Assembly (NCBI GenBank): GCA_009774585.1
Contig: VSOA01000218.1
Location: 1 to 6,504, forward strand
From: Lachnospiraceae bacterium
GTDB taxonomy: Bacteria > Bacillota > Clostridia > Lachnospirales > Lachnospiraceae
Length of the DNA stretch: 6,504 nt
Direction: 5' to 3'
This document shows, in pieces, positions 1-6,169 of the stretch (positions are counted from its first letter, which is position 1; each line of letters begins with the position of its first letter). Below the pieces are notes generated by a model, which was given only the letters and a program-made list of their open reading frames with translations, ran no database searches and was not told the DNA's origin. Both the position numbers and the translations under genes were made by a program.

Positions 1-79
1 CTCTCAAGCATTAGAATACCAAAATCAAATGGTTCTCAAGCGATAAAACAGTGGCTCCGAAGCGTTAGAATATTCATCT
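1..79. repeat. Three imperfect 17-bp repeats upstream of the permease
   Basis: Related 17-mers lie at about 2-18, 34-50 and 56-72, all built on the core (T)CTCAAGCGTTAGAATA. The first and third match at 14 of 17 positions and lie 54 bp apart, so they are in the same frame as the permease and would read S-Q/E-A-L-E-Y. The second is offset by 32 bp and would read S-Q-A-I-K in another frame. A TAA at 44-46 closes the permease frame. The stretch contains no recognisable ribosome binding site. It could be the decayed end of an upstream coding region or simple chance similarity; the short length keeps confidence low. Confidence 0.3.
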
Positions 80-1777
80 TTGAAGAAAAGCCGCCAGATA
101 CCGGTTATGATCATTCTGTTTGAAGTTCTGACAGTATGGATGCTGGCGTCTGGAATTGAGAAGAAGCATTTCTATTTTGACAGCCGATTTCCGCTTCCGG
201 TGCATATTATGTTCTGGGGCAATATTCTGATGCCGGCGGCTACCTTGTTGTGGTCCGCGATGTGGCTTATCAGGAGAAAAGTGCGAAAAAGACAGAAAAA
301 GACCGTCGCGTCTGTAAAGACAGAAGGAAGGGATGATATACGTCCAGCTGACAGGCAGTGGGACATACTGCTGATCGGGCTTCTTCTATGCGCATTCATT
401 CAAACGGTACCTACGGCGAGTGTGCCTTCCGTGCAGAATCAATATTATCTTTCAATGGGAACAGGCACGAACAATCAGTATATGATGTTTGTTCTTGGCA
501 ATCTGCTGTTTGTTATTTGTGCGGTCATTTATCTTGCCAATACCGTGCTCGTGGCATGGAAGGAACGGTCGCCGGAACACAGATACCGAAATCAGAATCT
601 GTTTTTCTACGGGCAGATCACCACGAAGCTGTCTACCACGAATAAGACCATGACCTTAATCTGTGCAACGCTTGCGGCGGCAATATTTATGCTGATGGCG
701 GCGCCTGTTTTAATCGGATGGGCGTTCGGTTTTCTGGAGATACGCTCGAAGTACGACGTACAGATTTCGACCGGATATACGAGCGTCTATGAGGAAGAGG
801 AACTTCCGCGCGATGATTATGAATTTGTGACGGAGTATCTGGAAGAACAAGGGATTGAGACAGTTTACGATCTTACCTTTAATTTGTATCTGCCAAAGAG
901 AGAAGACTTTCGCAACCGAATTAAACTGGATTTTCCGGTGGTGGCTATTTCACTGCATGATTATAACAGTATCAGGGAGATGATGGGCTATGAGAAGATT
1001 TCTTTGAAAGAAAACGAATTTACGACTCAGTGGCAGTCAATCGCCACGCAAGAAGAGCGGAATGCGTTCTTAAGAACGCATAAGGAAATCATGACGGATA
1101 CAGGCAGCTTGAAGCTTGCTGAAACAGACTGCTATACGGAGGCGGTAGGAGAGACGCTCTATAATCCATATACAGATGTACTATTGGTGTTTCCGGACAG
1201 TGTTTGTGAGAACCTGCTTGCGGTCATGCGCGATAGGTACATTACGACAACAGACAAGATTCCTTATGCGCAGGCGCGTGAACTGGAAGAACTTTTCCTA
1301 TCGGTATATCCGGAGAATGTGGATGACGGAGTAGACTATTATATCCGTATGCGTACGCTGCAGGTGAATGAGACAAAGGCAAATATGTTTGTCTTGCAGG
1401 CGGTCATGCTTTATGGGGCGGTGGTGTTGATGGTGATTTGTTTTACGGTTCTTTCCCTGCAGCAGCTTCTCGACTCCGCGCACTATAAATATCGTTTTGC
1501 AGTATTACGCAAGCTCGGGGTGGAAGAGAAGGATATCGGACGACTCGTACTGCGGCAGCTTGGCGTATGGTTCGGGTTGCCGGTAGCGGTAGCGGTTTGT
1601 GTCGCAGCGGTCATCGTGGTGTGTTATGTGCAGTCGGTGTCGGCGCAGGTTGCGGCATACATCGGATTTAGGGCGCTGCTTGCGCAGATGTCCTTAACGG
1701 GTATCATTCTCCTATTGTTGCTGCTTAGCTATTTTATCAGCACATGGATACTTTTTAAAAACTCCGTGGACACATGA
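80..1777 (+). CDS. FtsX/BceB-type ABC transporter permease, probably lacking its N-terminal module
   Basis: This is a membrane subunit of an ABC transporter of the FtsX family. BceB-like members act with a cytoplasmic ATPase in peptide-antibiotic sensing and detoxification or in lipid/peptide extrusion; the substrate here is unknown. Hydrophobic segments lie near residues 8-25, 42-64, 94-112, 134-158 and 192-217. They are followed by a charged, presumably extracellular domain of about 215 residues (220-436), then three segments near 437-461, 494-516 and 536-558. The sequence FAVLRKLGVEEKDI (473-486) after the sixth segment is the classic cytoplasmic loop of a C-terminal FtsX domain. The stretch NLFFYGQITTKLSTTNKTM (173-191) matches what I know of the linker before the large extracellular domain in BceB-like permeases. 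BceB-like proteins are usually about 650 residues with a first FtsX module bearing its own charged RRKxE-type loop; I see no such module here. The only start at the 5' end is TTG at 80 without a Shine-Dalgarno; the next ATG (107) has none either. No ATPase gene is in the window. It may be a 5'-truncated pseudogene or may continue upstream through a frameshift. Confidence 0.75.
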   Translation: MKKSRQIPVMIILFEVLTVWMLASGIEKKHFYFDSRFPLPVHIMFWGNILMPAATLLWSAMWLIRRKVRKRQKKTVASVKTEGRDDIRPADRQWDILLIGLLLCAFIQTVPTASVPSVQNQYYLSMGTGTNNQYMMFVLGNLLFVICAVIYLANTVLVAWKERSPEHRYRNQNLFFYGQITTKLSTTNKTMTLICATLAAAIFMLMAAPVLIGWAFGFLEIRSKYDVQISTGYTSVYEEEELPRDDYEFVTEYLEEQGIETVYDLTFNLYLPKREDFRNRIKLDFPVVAISLHDYNSIREMMGYEKISLKENEFTTQWQSIATQEERNAFLRTHKEIMTDTGSLKLAETDCYTEAVGETLYNPYTDVLLVFPDSVCENLLAVMRDRYITTTDKIPYAQARELEELFLSVYPENVDDGVDYYIRMRTLQVNETKANMFVLQAVMLYGAVVLMVICFTVLSLQQLLDSAHYKYRFAVLRKLGVEEKDIGRLVLRQLGVWFGLPVAVAVCVAAVIVVCYVQSVSAQVAAYIGFRALLAQMSLTGIILLLLLLSYFISTWILFKNSVDT

Positions 1778-3211
1778 CTGTGACATGGCGTGCATCCTGA
1801 AGCCGCCGGATTTTGAAGCAGTTTTATGCTCGGCAAAGATGCTTTTCCAGCTTATAGAGATGGCAGCCAGTGACATCACGCCGGAGAGGGTGTCCGAAAG
1901 CGGTCCGGCCCATAGAATGCCTTCCACGCCAAACAGTGCACCGAGAACCAGCATAGCGGGAATAAGAAAGATGATCTGTCTGGACAGGGACAGAATCATG
2001 GAGGGCATGGGTTTGCCTATTGCCTGATAAAAGATACCGATGACCATGCTGGAAGGAATCATGAAACATGCCATTAGGTAAATTCGGAAGCATTTAACGG
2101 CAAATTCCATATATAGTTCGGATTCCTGTCCAAATAGATTGATGATTGTTTCCGGGAACAACTGAAATATAAACAACGCTGCGATCATGATAGCGGTGCA
2201 GGAAATCAGTGAGAGTTTAAAAGTCTGTTTGACTCTTGCGTACTGTCTGCTTCCGTAATTGTATCCGAGAATCGGCTGCACACCGGAAACAATCCCTAAG
2301 GCAATACTCGTGATGAGCTGGCTGGTCTTCATCGTGATGCCAAGCGCTGCCATAGGAATATCCGCGCCGTAAACAGAGTCTGCACCATACTTGACTAACA
2401 GATTGTTTTGCAGTGCAATGACGACAGTTCCGGCAATCTGCGTGAAGAAGGAAGACATGCCGAGTGAGATGATTTTGCCGGTAATGCTTTTGTCCGGAAT
2501 AAAATCATGTTTTACAGGATGTACTGTCTTAAGACGGAACAGGCAGAAAGCATAATAAGCGGCATTGAGAAGCTGACCGATAATGGTAGCCCATGCTGCG
2601 CCTTTGACGCCCCAATGGAATACGAAGATAAAAAGGGGATCCAAAATGATGTTGGTAACACAGCCGATGAGCATCCCTGCCATGCTCGCTTTCGGGCGTC
2701 CGTCGGCGCGAATGACATTGCCGAAACCGACGCCAATGACGAAGACCGGAAAACCGAGCACGATGATTCTGCCATAGTCCATCGCATAGGACATGACTTC
2801 ACCTCTTGCACCAAACAGCCAGCACAGTGGTTCTAGGAAGATTTCGAACAGAACGAGGAAGAAAATGCCCGCCCCAATGGTCAATGTTATCATATTTCCT
2901 ACACCGTGTGCCGCCTGCACAGGTTCCTTCTTACCAAGCTGAAGGCTCATAAACGACGAGGCGCCGTTGCCGAACATCATGGCAATTGCCATCAGAATCA
3001 AGGTCATCGGCATGATAACGTTGGTTGCCGCATTTCCGAGATACCCTACACCCTGCCCGATAAATATCTGATCGACCATGTTGTATAGGGAATTGACAAC
3101 GAGGGAGATGACGCTTGGTACGGCGTAGCGGACGGTTAGTTTTATTACACTTTCTGTACCGAGCGGATTTGCGGTCGGTACAGAGTTCGGGTTTGTTGCT
3201 GCTTTATTCAT
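1712..3211 (-). CDS. MATE family efflux transporter (MepA-like)
   Basis: This is a 499-residue inner-membrane antiporter of the multidrug and toxic compound extrusion family, which exports cationic drugs or metabolites against Na+ or H+. Family hallmarks are visible: NSLYNMVDQIFIGQGVG (40-56) in the first helix region, NVIRADGRPK (165-174), NIILDPLFIF (187-196), QPILGYNYGSR (312-322) at the start of the second half, and WAGPLSDTLSG (434-444). The pattern is two bundles of about six helices with an internal pseudo-repeat. The ATG at 3209-3211 is preceded by AGGAGGT at 3227-3221, so the start is secure. MepA-type proteins usually end near 450-460 residues. Here a polar tail of about 35 residues follows the last helix, and its last 21 codons lie antisense to the permease 3' end. 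The gene is divergent from a LysR regulator, a common layout for a regulator and its target pump. The substrate cannot be read from sequence. Confidence 0.93.
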   Translation of the reverse strand: MNKAATNPNSVPTANPLGTESVIKLTVRYAVPSVISLVVNSLYNMVDQIFIGQGVGYLGNAATNVIMPMTLILMAIAMMFGNGASSFMSLQLGKKEPVQAAHGVGNMITLTIGAGIFFLVLFEIFLEPLCWLFGARGEVMSYAMDYGRIIVLGFPVFVIGVGFGNVIRADGRPKASMAGMLIGCVTNIILDPLFIFVFHWGVKGAAWATIIGQLLNAAYYAFCLFRLKTVHPVKHDFIPDKSITGKIISLGMSSFFTQIAGTVVIALQNNLLVKYGADSVYGADIPMAALGITMKTSQLITSIALGIVSGVQPILGYNYGSRQYARVKQTFKLSLISCTAIMIAALFIFQLFPETIINLFGQESELYMEFAVKCFRIYLMACFMIPSSMVIGIFYQAIGKPMPSMILSLSRQIIFLIPAMLVLGALFGVEGILWAGPLSDTLSGVMSLAAISISWKSIFAEHKTASKSGGFRMHAMSQSCVHGVFKKYPCADKIAKQQQ

Positions 3212-3220
3212 AAATCGGAT

Positions 3221-3227
3221 ACCTCCT
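3221..3227 (-). promoter_or_regulatory. Ribosome binding site of the MATE gene
   Basis: On the minus strand this reads AGGAGGT, ending 9 bases before the ATG. It is a near-perfect Shine-Dalgarno and fixes the start codon. Confidence 0.85.
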
Positions 3228-3265
3228 ATATGTTTTTTCTTGTTTCATTATTGCTTTCGTTTTTC

Positions 3266-3294
3266 ATTGTATCGGTATTACTCTTGTCTGGGAA
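3266..3294 (-). promoter_or_regulatory. Candidate MATE promoter
   Basis: On the minus strand, TTCCCA (3294-3289, four of six matches to TTGACA) is separated by 17 bp from TACAAT (3271-3266, five of six matches to TATAAT). Transcription would start near 3259, giving a short leader of about 48 bases before the ATG. The weak -35 box is what one expects of a promoter that needs an activator, and its end overlaps the -35 box of the opposing lysR promoter by one base. The assignment rests on motif match only. Confidence 0.5.
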
Positions 3295-3312
3295 TTAAGA
3301 TTTTGTTATAAT
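3284..3312 (+). promoter_or_regulatory. Candidate promoter of the lysR-glycosylase operon
   Basis: TTGTCT (3284-3289) and a perfect TATAAT (3307-3312) are separated by 17 bp. Transcription would begin near 3319, inside the ATAAG-N5-CTTAT element, leaving a leader of about 34 bases that carries the AGGAG at 3341-3345. It is the strongest sigma-A-like match in this gap on the plus strand. Confidence 0.65.
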
Positions 3313-3313
3313 C

Positions 3314-3330
3314 AATAAGAAAAACTTATT
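3314..3330. promoter_or_regulatory. LysR-type operator (T-N11-A box)
   Basis: AATAAG and CTTATT form a perfect 6-bp inverted repeat around five A residues. The inner ATAAG-N5-CTTAT has T3316 and A3328 separated by 11 bases, which is the classical LysR-family recognition geometry. The centre at 3322 is about 63 bp upstream of the inferred MATE start and overlaps the inferred lysR start. By the established LysR model, this would let the regulator repress itself while activating the divergent gene. Binding by this particular protein is inference. Confidence 0.6.
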
Positions 3331-3340
3331 AATCAAAAAT

Positions 3341-3345
3341 AGGAG
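3341..3345 (+). promoter_or_regulatory. Ribosome binding site of the lysR gene
   Basis: AGGAG lies 7 bases before the ATG at 3353 and supports that start codon. Confidence 0.75.
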
Positions 3346-3352
3346 TCGAAAT

Positions 3353-4258
3353 ATGACGACAATGCAATTAGAATGTTTTCTGGCTGTGGCGGAAACTTTG
3401 AATTTTGCAAAAGCGGCGGGACAGCTTAATGTGACCCAGCCGGCAGTCACACAACAGATACACTCCTTGGAGGAAGAGTTGAATGTGCAGCTTTTCAGGC
3501 GCACGACGCGGATGGTACAGATGACGCCGGAGGCGTACGCTTTTCTGGATGACGCACGGCATATTCTCCATTTGATTCATTTTACGAAGCGACGCTTTCG
3601 TGAGCAGGGCAGTGAGGGAAGGCTGCCTTTTAACATCGGCAGCCATGCACACAATGACTTGGATTTGTTGACGGACGTACTACGGAGTATGGCAGAGATC
3701 TATCCGGAGATGCTTCCGGTTTTTCAGGTGGTTCCTTTTCAACATTTGTATAAGCTTCTGGCGGAAGAAATGGTAGATGTTGTCGTGGCTTTTCAGACCA
3801 AGGATGAAAAAGAAAGTTATGGGAAATACAAAGAGCTTATAAAGGTTCCTTTGGCGGGAGTTGTACCTGTAGAGCATCCTTTGTCTGAGTACGGCTGCCT
3901 GACGGCAGAAGATTTGGAAAGGCAGAGGCTTGTGTTTATCGCACCTAACAAATGTCCGGGCGGTTTGCGTGCGTTCCAACATGATTTGATCAAGGACAGA
4001 GCACCTGCGGATATGATGTTTTGTGAAGACCCCGGTGCAGCCTTATTGCTGGCAAAATCCGGATTTGGTATTGCCATGCTTCCGAAATTTCCGGGGCAAA
4101 ACGATGCAAAGCTTAAGTATATTCCGTTATCGGGGGTTGAACCGCTCTCTTTCGGTGCGTATTATAAAAGTACGTCCGGCAGACCCATGCTCAGAGAGTT
4201 TCTGCGGCTGTGCCGGGAATATTTGAGTGAAGAATTAGAAGAAAGTAGGAGTCTGTAA
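3353..4258 (+). CDS. LysR family transcriptional regulator
   Basis: This 301-residue DNA-binding regulator has the standard length for the family. Residues 1-62 form the winged helix-turn-helix, with the signature run FLAVAETLNFAKAAGQLNVT (9-28) continuing into QPAVTQQIHSLEEELNVQLF (29-48) and R49/R50. A linker helix follows (about 60-88), then a periplasmic-binding-protein-like effector domain (about 91-295) with the usual GIAMLPKF element near its end. LysR proteins work as tetramers on T-N11-A sites and respond to a small ligand; the ligand is unknown here. The gene is divergent from the MATE pump with a shared 141-bp control region containing a matching operator, so the pump is the likely target. 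It shares one base with the following glycosylase start (TAATG), implying co-transcription and translational coupling. Specificity within the family cannot be assigned. Confidence 0.95.
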   Translation: MTTMQLECFLAVAETLNFAKAAGQLNVTQPAVTQQIHSLEEELNVQLFRRTTRMVQMTPEAYAFLDDARHILHLIHFTKRRFREQGSEGRLPFNIGSHAHNDLDLLTDVLRSMAEIYPEMLPVFQVVPFQHLYKLLAEEMVDVVVAFQTKDEKESYGKYKELIKVPLAGVVPVEHPLSEYGCLTAEDLERQRLVFIAPNKCPGGLRAFQHDLIKDRAPADMMFCEDPGAALLLAKSGFGIAMLPKFPGQNDAKLKYIPLSGVEPLSFGAYYKSTSGRPMLREFLRLCREYLSEELEESRSL

Positions 4259-4740
4259 TGATACAACATCCGATTGCGCCCGTCTATGACGCGGAATCCA
4301 AGATTTTAATATTGGGAAGCTTTCCCTCCGTAAAGTCGCGCGAACAGCAGTTTTTCTACGGACATAAACAGAACCGTTTCTGGAAGGTCTGTGCACAGGT
4401 GCTCGGTTGTGCTGTGCCGGAGAGCACAGAAGAGAAACGGAATATGCTTTTGACGCATCACATTGCGGTCTGGGACGTGATTGCGAGCTGTGAGATTACG
4501 GGTTCTTCCGATGCCAGCATACGGAATGCGGTGCCGAACGACCTGTCGTGTATTTTGTCCCATGCAGACATTCGGACAATCTATACGAATGGTTCCAAGG
4601 CGCATCAATTGTATCAGAAATATATTTTCCCGGTGAACGGAAGAGAAGCGTATCTGCTGCCGTCTACCAGCCCGGCGAACGCGGGATACTCGCTTGAACG
4701 GCTGGCAGAAGCTTGGAAGGTGATCAGGGAAAGCCTTTAG
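4258..4740 (+). CDS. DNA-deoxyinosine (hypoxanthine) glycosylase, uracil-DNA glycosylase superfamily
   Basis: This 160-residue enzyme is predicted to excise hypoxanthine, the product of adenine deamination, from DNA and so to start base excision repair. The family-6 (HDG-like) pattern is clear: an N-terminal ILILGSFPSVKSREQQFFYG (16-35) corresponds to the superfamily motif I region, followed by HKQNRFW (36-42), whose Asn39 is the expected catalytic-region asparagine. VWDVI (71-75) follows, then TNGSKA (110-115), and LLPSTSPANAG (133-143) matches the C-terminal substrate-binding loop. Length is normal for the family and the protein should be cytosolic. The ATG overlaps the LysR stop by one base, and AGGAG at 4247-4251 inside the lysR end serves as ribosome binding site. 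The gene ends only 10 bp from the stop of the convergent flavoprotein gene. Whether uracil or other deaminated bases are also removed cannot be told from sequence. Confidence 0.88.
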   Translation: MIQHPIAPVYDAESKILILGSFPSVKSREQQFFYGHKQNRFWKVCAQVLGCAVPESTEEKRNMLLTHHIAVWDVIASCEITGSSDASIRNAVPNDLSCILSHADIRTIYTNGSKAHQLYQKYIFPVNGREAYLLPSTSPANAGYSLERLAEAWKVIRESL

Positions 4741-4773
4741 TGTATCATTTTCACTTCCCTATCGAGGCTTTCC
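4728..4773. repeat. Inverted repeat spanning two convergent stop codons
   Basis: GGAAAGCCT (4728-4736) and AGGCTTTCC (4765-4773) are a perfect 9-bp inverted pair around a 28-base loop that contains the stop codons of both the glycosylase and the flavoprotein. A competing 7-bp pairing, CTTGGAA (4712-4718) with TTCCAAG (4770-4776), is also possible. Neither strand has a following T-run, so it does not look like a standard intrinsic terminator. It may fold in both transcripts, but the long loop makes this weak. Confidence 0.4.
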
Positions 4774-5482
4774 AAGGTCGGTCGTTTCCAAGCCAGCCTT
4801 GCTTTGCCCAGTAGTTTCCGTCTAAACATTCGGGGTCTTTTTCATGCGATGATTTCTGCATCATACGGCAGATAAGAAATTTTATTCTTGTAAGTGCATT
4901 GACCCTTGCAGGTTTTTCGTAATGAATATCAGAAAGCTTCTCTGACAAGCGGTTCAGCTTTCGTGTAAGTTCGTGACGTTTCTTGTCGCTGAGTTTTTCC
5001 CAGACGATATCTTCCATAAGTTTCCCGGTGAATATTTTGATTTCTGAGATACCCCACCATGAGAGACTGTGCCTGATGTCCTTTGCGGTAGATTTTGCAC
5101 CTGCGCCGGCACACTGTGTGATGATAACAGCACGTTTACCAAACATTTCGGGTGCAGGGCGGTGCGGCATCCAAAGGTAAGCAAAATGGTCAAGAAGCGT
5201 TTTCATGGCGCCGGTGGTGTGCATCACGTAAGCGGGAGACGTCATGACGACCAAATCAGATTCTAACAGGGACGCCGCTATTCTTTGTATGTACCCGTCG
5301 TCCTTGCATGTATGTTCGCCTCTGAAGATACAATTTGTACAGCCACAGCAGAAAGAGGGGCAGTCACCGGGCAGATAAAATTCGGTGATTTCTGTTTTCT
5401 CATGAAAGCGTTCCAGAAATATTTCTTTCAGACGATAGGTTATGCCGTGCTTCTCAGTTCCATTTATTACGGTAATTTTCAT
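4751..5482 (-). CDS. Flavodoxin-fold NAD(P)H-dependent oxidoreductase, iron-sulfur flavoprotein-like
   Basis: This 243-residue protein has a flavodoxin-like fold expected to bind FMN and carry out NAD(P)H- or ferredoxin-linked reduction of an unknown acceptor (quinone, nitro compound or metal, for example). Residues 1-8 form the first beta strand ending in NGTEKHGITYRL (7-18), the FMN phosphate loop. TSPAYVMHTTGAMKTLLDHF (81-100) is the second flavin-contacting segment typical of the family, and ITQCAGAGAKST (121-132) is the third. Cysteines 45, 48, 51 and 59 give CX2CX2CX7C followed by KDD (60-62), compatible with the compact motif of iron-sulfur flavoproteins. Extra cysteines lie at 41 and 46. 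The C-terminal helix and the DGNYWAKQGWL segment (221-231) fit larger members of the group. The ATG overlaps the TetR stop as ATGA, so translation is coupled. A weak GGAG lies at 5497-5494. The TetR protein is its likely regulator. Confidence 0.88.
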   Translation of the reverse strand: MKITVINGTEKHGITYRLKEIFLERFHEKTEITEFYLPGDCPSFCCGCTNCIFRGEHTCKDDGYIQRIAASLLESDLVVMTSPAYVMHTTGAMKTLLDHFAYLWMPHRPAPEMFGKRAVIITQCAGAGAKSTAKDIRHSLSWWGISEIKIFTGKLMEDIVWEKLSDKKRHELTRKLNRLSEKLSDIHYEKPARVNALTRIKFLICRMMQKSSHEKDPECLDGNYWAKQGWLGNDRPWKASIGK

Positions 5483-6060
5483 GATTCGTCATTCTCCAAA
5501 ATGTCATGTAATATGGTTTCGTGGAATCTTTTCCGTTCTTTTGCATTCGTCAAATCGATGCCGTAGAGCTGTCCGATGACTTTATGCCGCAGAAATGACT
5601 GCTGCATGACCGTAATCAGATAGAAGGTTTTTCGCTTAAGCGTCTCCTCATCCCAATCCGGGCGGCAGGCGGACACAAGCGGAAGATAAGCAAGATATGT
5701 TCGGTGTGTATTGTCATCGTCTTTCGGCATACGCATATCCGAAAGAATGGAAGTTCTCGACACCGCGTAATGCTCAAACAAAAAAGAGAACGTCATGTTG
5801 CCGAGACAGGCAAGCTTATCAAAAGCAGAGAGGTTTTCTGTTTGTTCCCGAATGGTATGGAAGGCGTCAACAATGCCGTTTACGATGCGCTCAACGCATA
5901 GTTCTATCAGCTTGTCTTTGCTTTCAAAGTAATAATTAATCAGTCCTAATCCCACATTTGCTCTCTGGGCGATCTCACGGACCGTAATGCCGTCCATCTG
6001 CTCGCCTTTTTCGTGAATGAGGTCTATTGTTGATTGAATGATTGCTTCTTTGGTGTCCAT
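5479..6060 (-). CDS. TetR/AcrR family transcriptional repressor
   Basis: This 193-residue one-component repressor carries the family helix-turn-helix in its N-terminus: residues 26-51 contain TVREIAQRANVGLGLINYYF (26-45) followed by ESKDKL (46-51), the canonical pattern. The remaining helical part (about 60-190) is the variable ligand-binding and dimer domain; its ligand is unknown. The start at 6060 is chosen because AAGGAGGGG (6074-6066) sits 5 bases upstream. An ATG further upstream at 6087 is in frame, but it lies inside an operator palindrome and has no ribosome binding site. The gene is first in an operon with the flavoprotein, joined by a 4-base ATGA overlap. Two identical palindromes in its promoter point to autorepression that would also control the flavoprotein. 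An inducer that the flavoprotein detoxifies is a reasonable inference. Confidence 0.93.
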   Translation of the reverse strand: MDTKEAIIQSTIDLIHEKGEQMDGITVREIAQRANVGLGLINYYFESKDKLIELCVERIVNGIVDAFHTIREQTENLSAFDKLACLGNMTFSFLFEHYAVSRTSILSDMRMPKDDDNTHRTYLAYLPLVSACRPDWDEETLKRKTFYLITVMQQSFLRHKVIGQLYGIDLTNAKERKRFHETILHDILENDES

Positions 6061-6065
6061 TTGCT

Positions 6066-6074
6066 CCCCTCCTT
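6066..6074 (-). promoter_or_regulatory. Ribosome binding site deciding the TetR start
   Basis: The minus strand reads AAGGAGGGG, 5 bases before the ATG at 6060. It overlaps the end of the proximal operator by two bases (6073-6074) and argues against the alternative ATG at 6087. Confidence 0.85.
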
Positions 6075-6087
6075 GAACAATGTTCAA
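6073..6087. promoter_or_regulatory. TetR operator O1 (promoter-distal copy)
   Basis: TTGAACAATGTTCAA is a perfect 15-bp palindrome (7-bp arms around a central A). It lies just after the inferred transcription start and abuts the Shine-Dalgarno, where a bound dimer would block initiation or elongation. An identical copy lies 35 bp away. Confidence 0.85.
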
Positions 6088-6101
6088 ACTGTGTTACACT
6101 T

Positions 6102-6130
6102 ATTGTATTGAACAATGTTCAAAAAGTCAA
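6102..6130 (-). promoter_or_regulatory. Promoter of the TetR-flavoprotein operon
   Basis: On the minus strand TTGACT (6130-6125, five of six) and TACAAT (6107-6102, five of six) are separated by exactly 17 bp. The spacer contains the full distal operator. The start should be near 6095, leaving a leader of about 35 bases. This is a strong sigma-A-type promoter that should be active whenever the repressor is released. Confidence 0.82.
6108..6122. promoter_or_regulatory. TetR operator O2 (promoter spacer copy)
   Basis: This second copy of TTGAACAATGTTCAA has no mismatches to O1 and lies entirely between the -35 and -10 boxes. The centre-to-centre distance to O1 is 35 bp, a little over three helical turns. 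A dimer here would occlude RNA polymerase directly. Confidence 0.87.
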
Positions 6131-6141
6131 CAAAAAAGTTT

Positions 6142-6169
6142 TATTATGAATTACCTATTATGAATTGCC
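6142..6169. repeat. Tandem 14-bp repeat, two copies
   Basis: TATTATGAATTACC (6142-6155) is followed directly by TATTATGAATTGCC (6156-6169), one mismatch in 14. A decayed third unit, TATTATAATTA, begins at 6171. Such short AT-rich tandem units are easily made by slippage; no function is implied. Confidence 0.7.

Noticed and set aside
1..123. Open frame from base 1 to the TGA at 121-123 as the end of an upstream gene
   Set aside because: Only about 40 codons are visible, it overlaps the permease start in another frame, and no family feature is recognisable; more left-hand sequence is needed to judge it.
1824..2836. Several open frames of 60-110 codons on both strands within the MATE gene
   Set aside because: They lie in alternative frames of a well-supported MATE gene, have no family motifs, and are explained by codon bias of the real gene.
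4306..4608. 100-codon open frame antisense to the glycosylase
   Set aside because: No ribosome binding site or recognisable domain; it is the shadow of a gene with clear family motifs.
4728..4773. Intrinsic bidirectional terminator between glycosylase and flavoprotein
   Set aside because: The loop is 28 bases and no T-run follows the stem on either strand, so I list it only as an inverted repeat.
6058..6087. Longer TetR N-terminus starting at the ATG at 6087
   Set aside because: That ATG lies inside operator O1 and has no ribosome binding site, whereas the ATG at 6060 has AAGGAGGGG at proper spacing and gives the normal TetR N-terminus.
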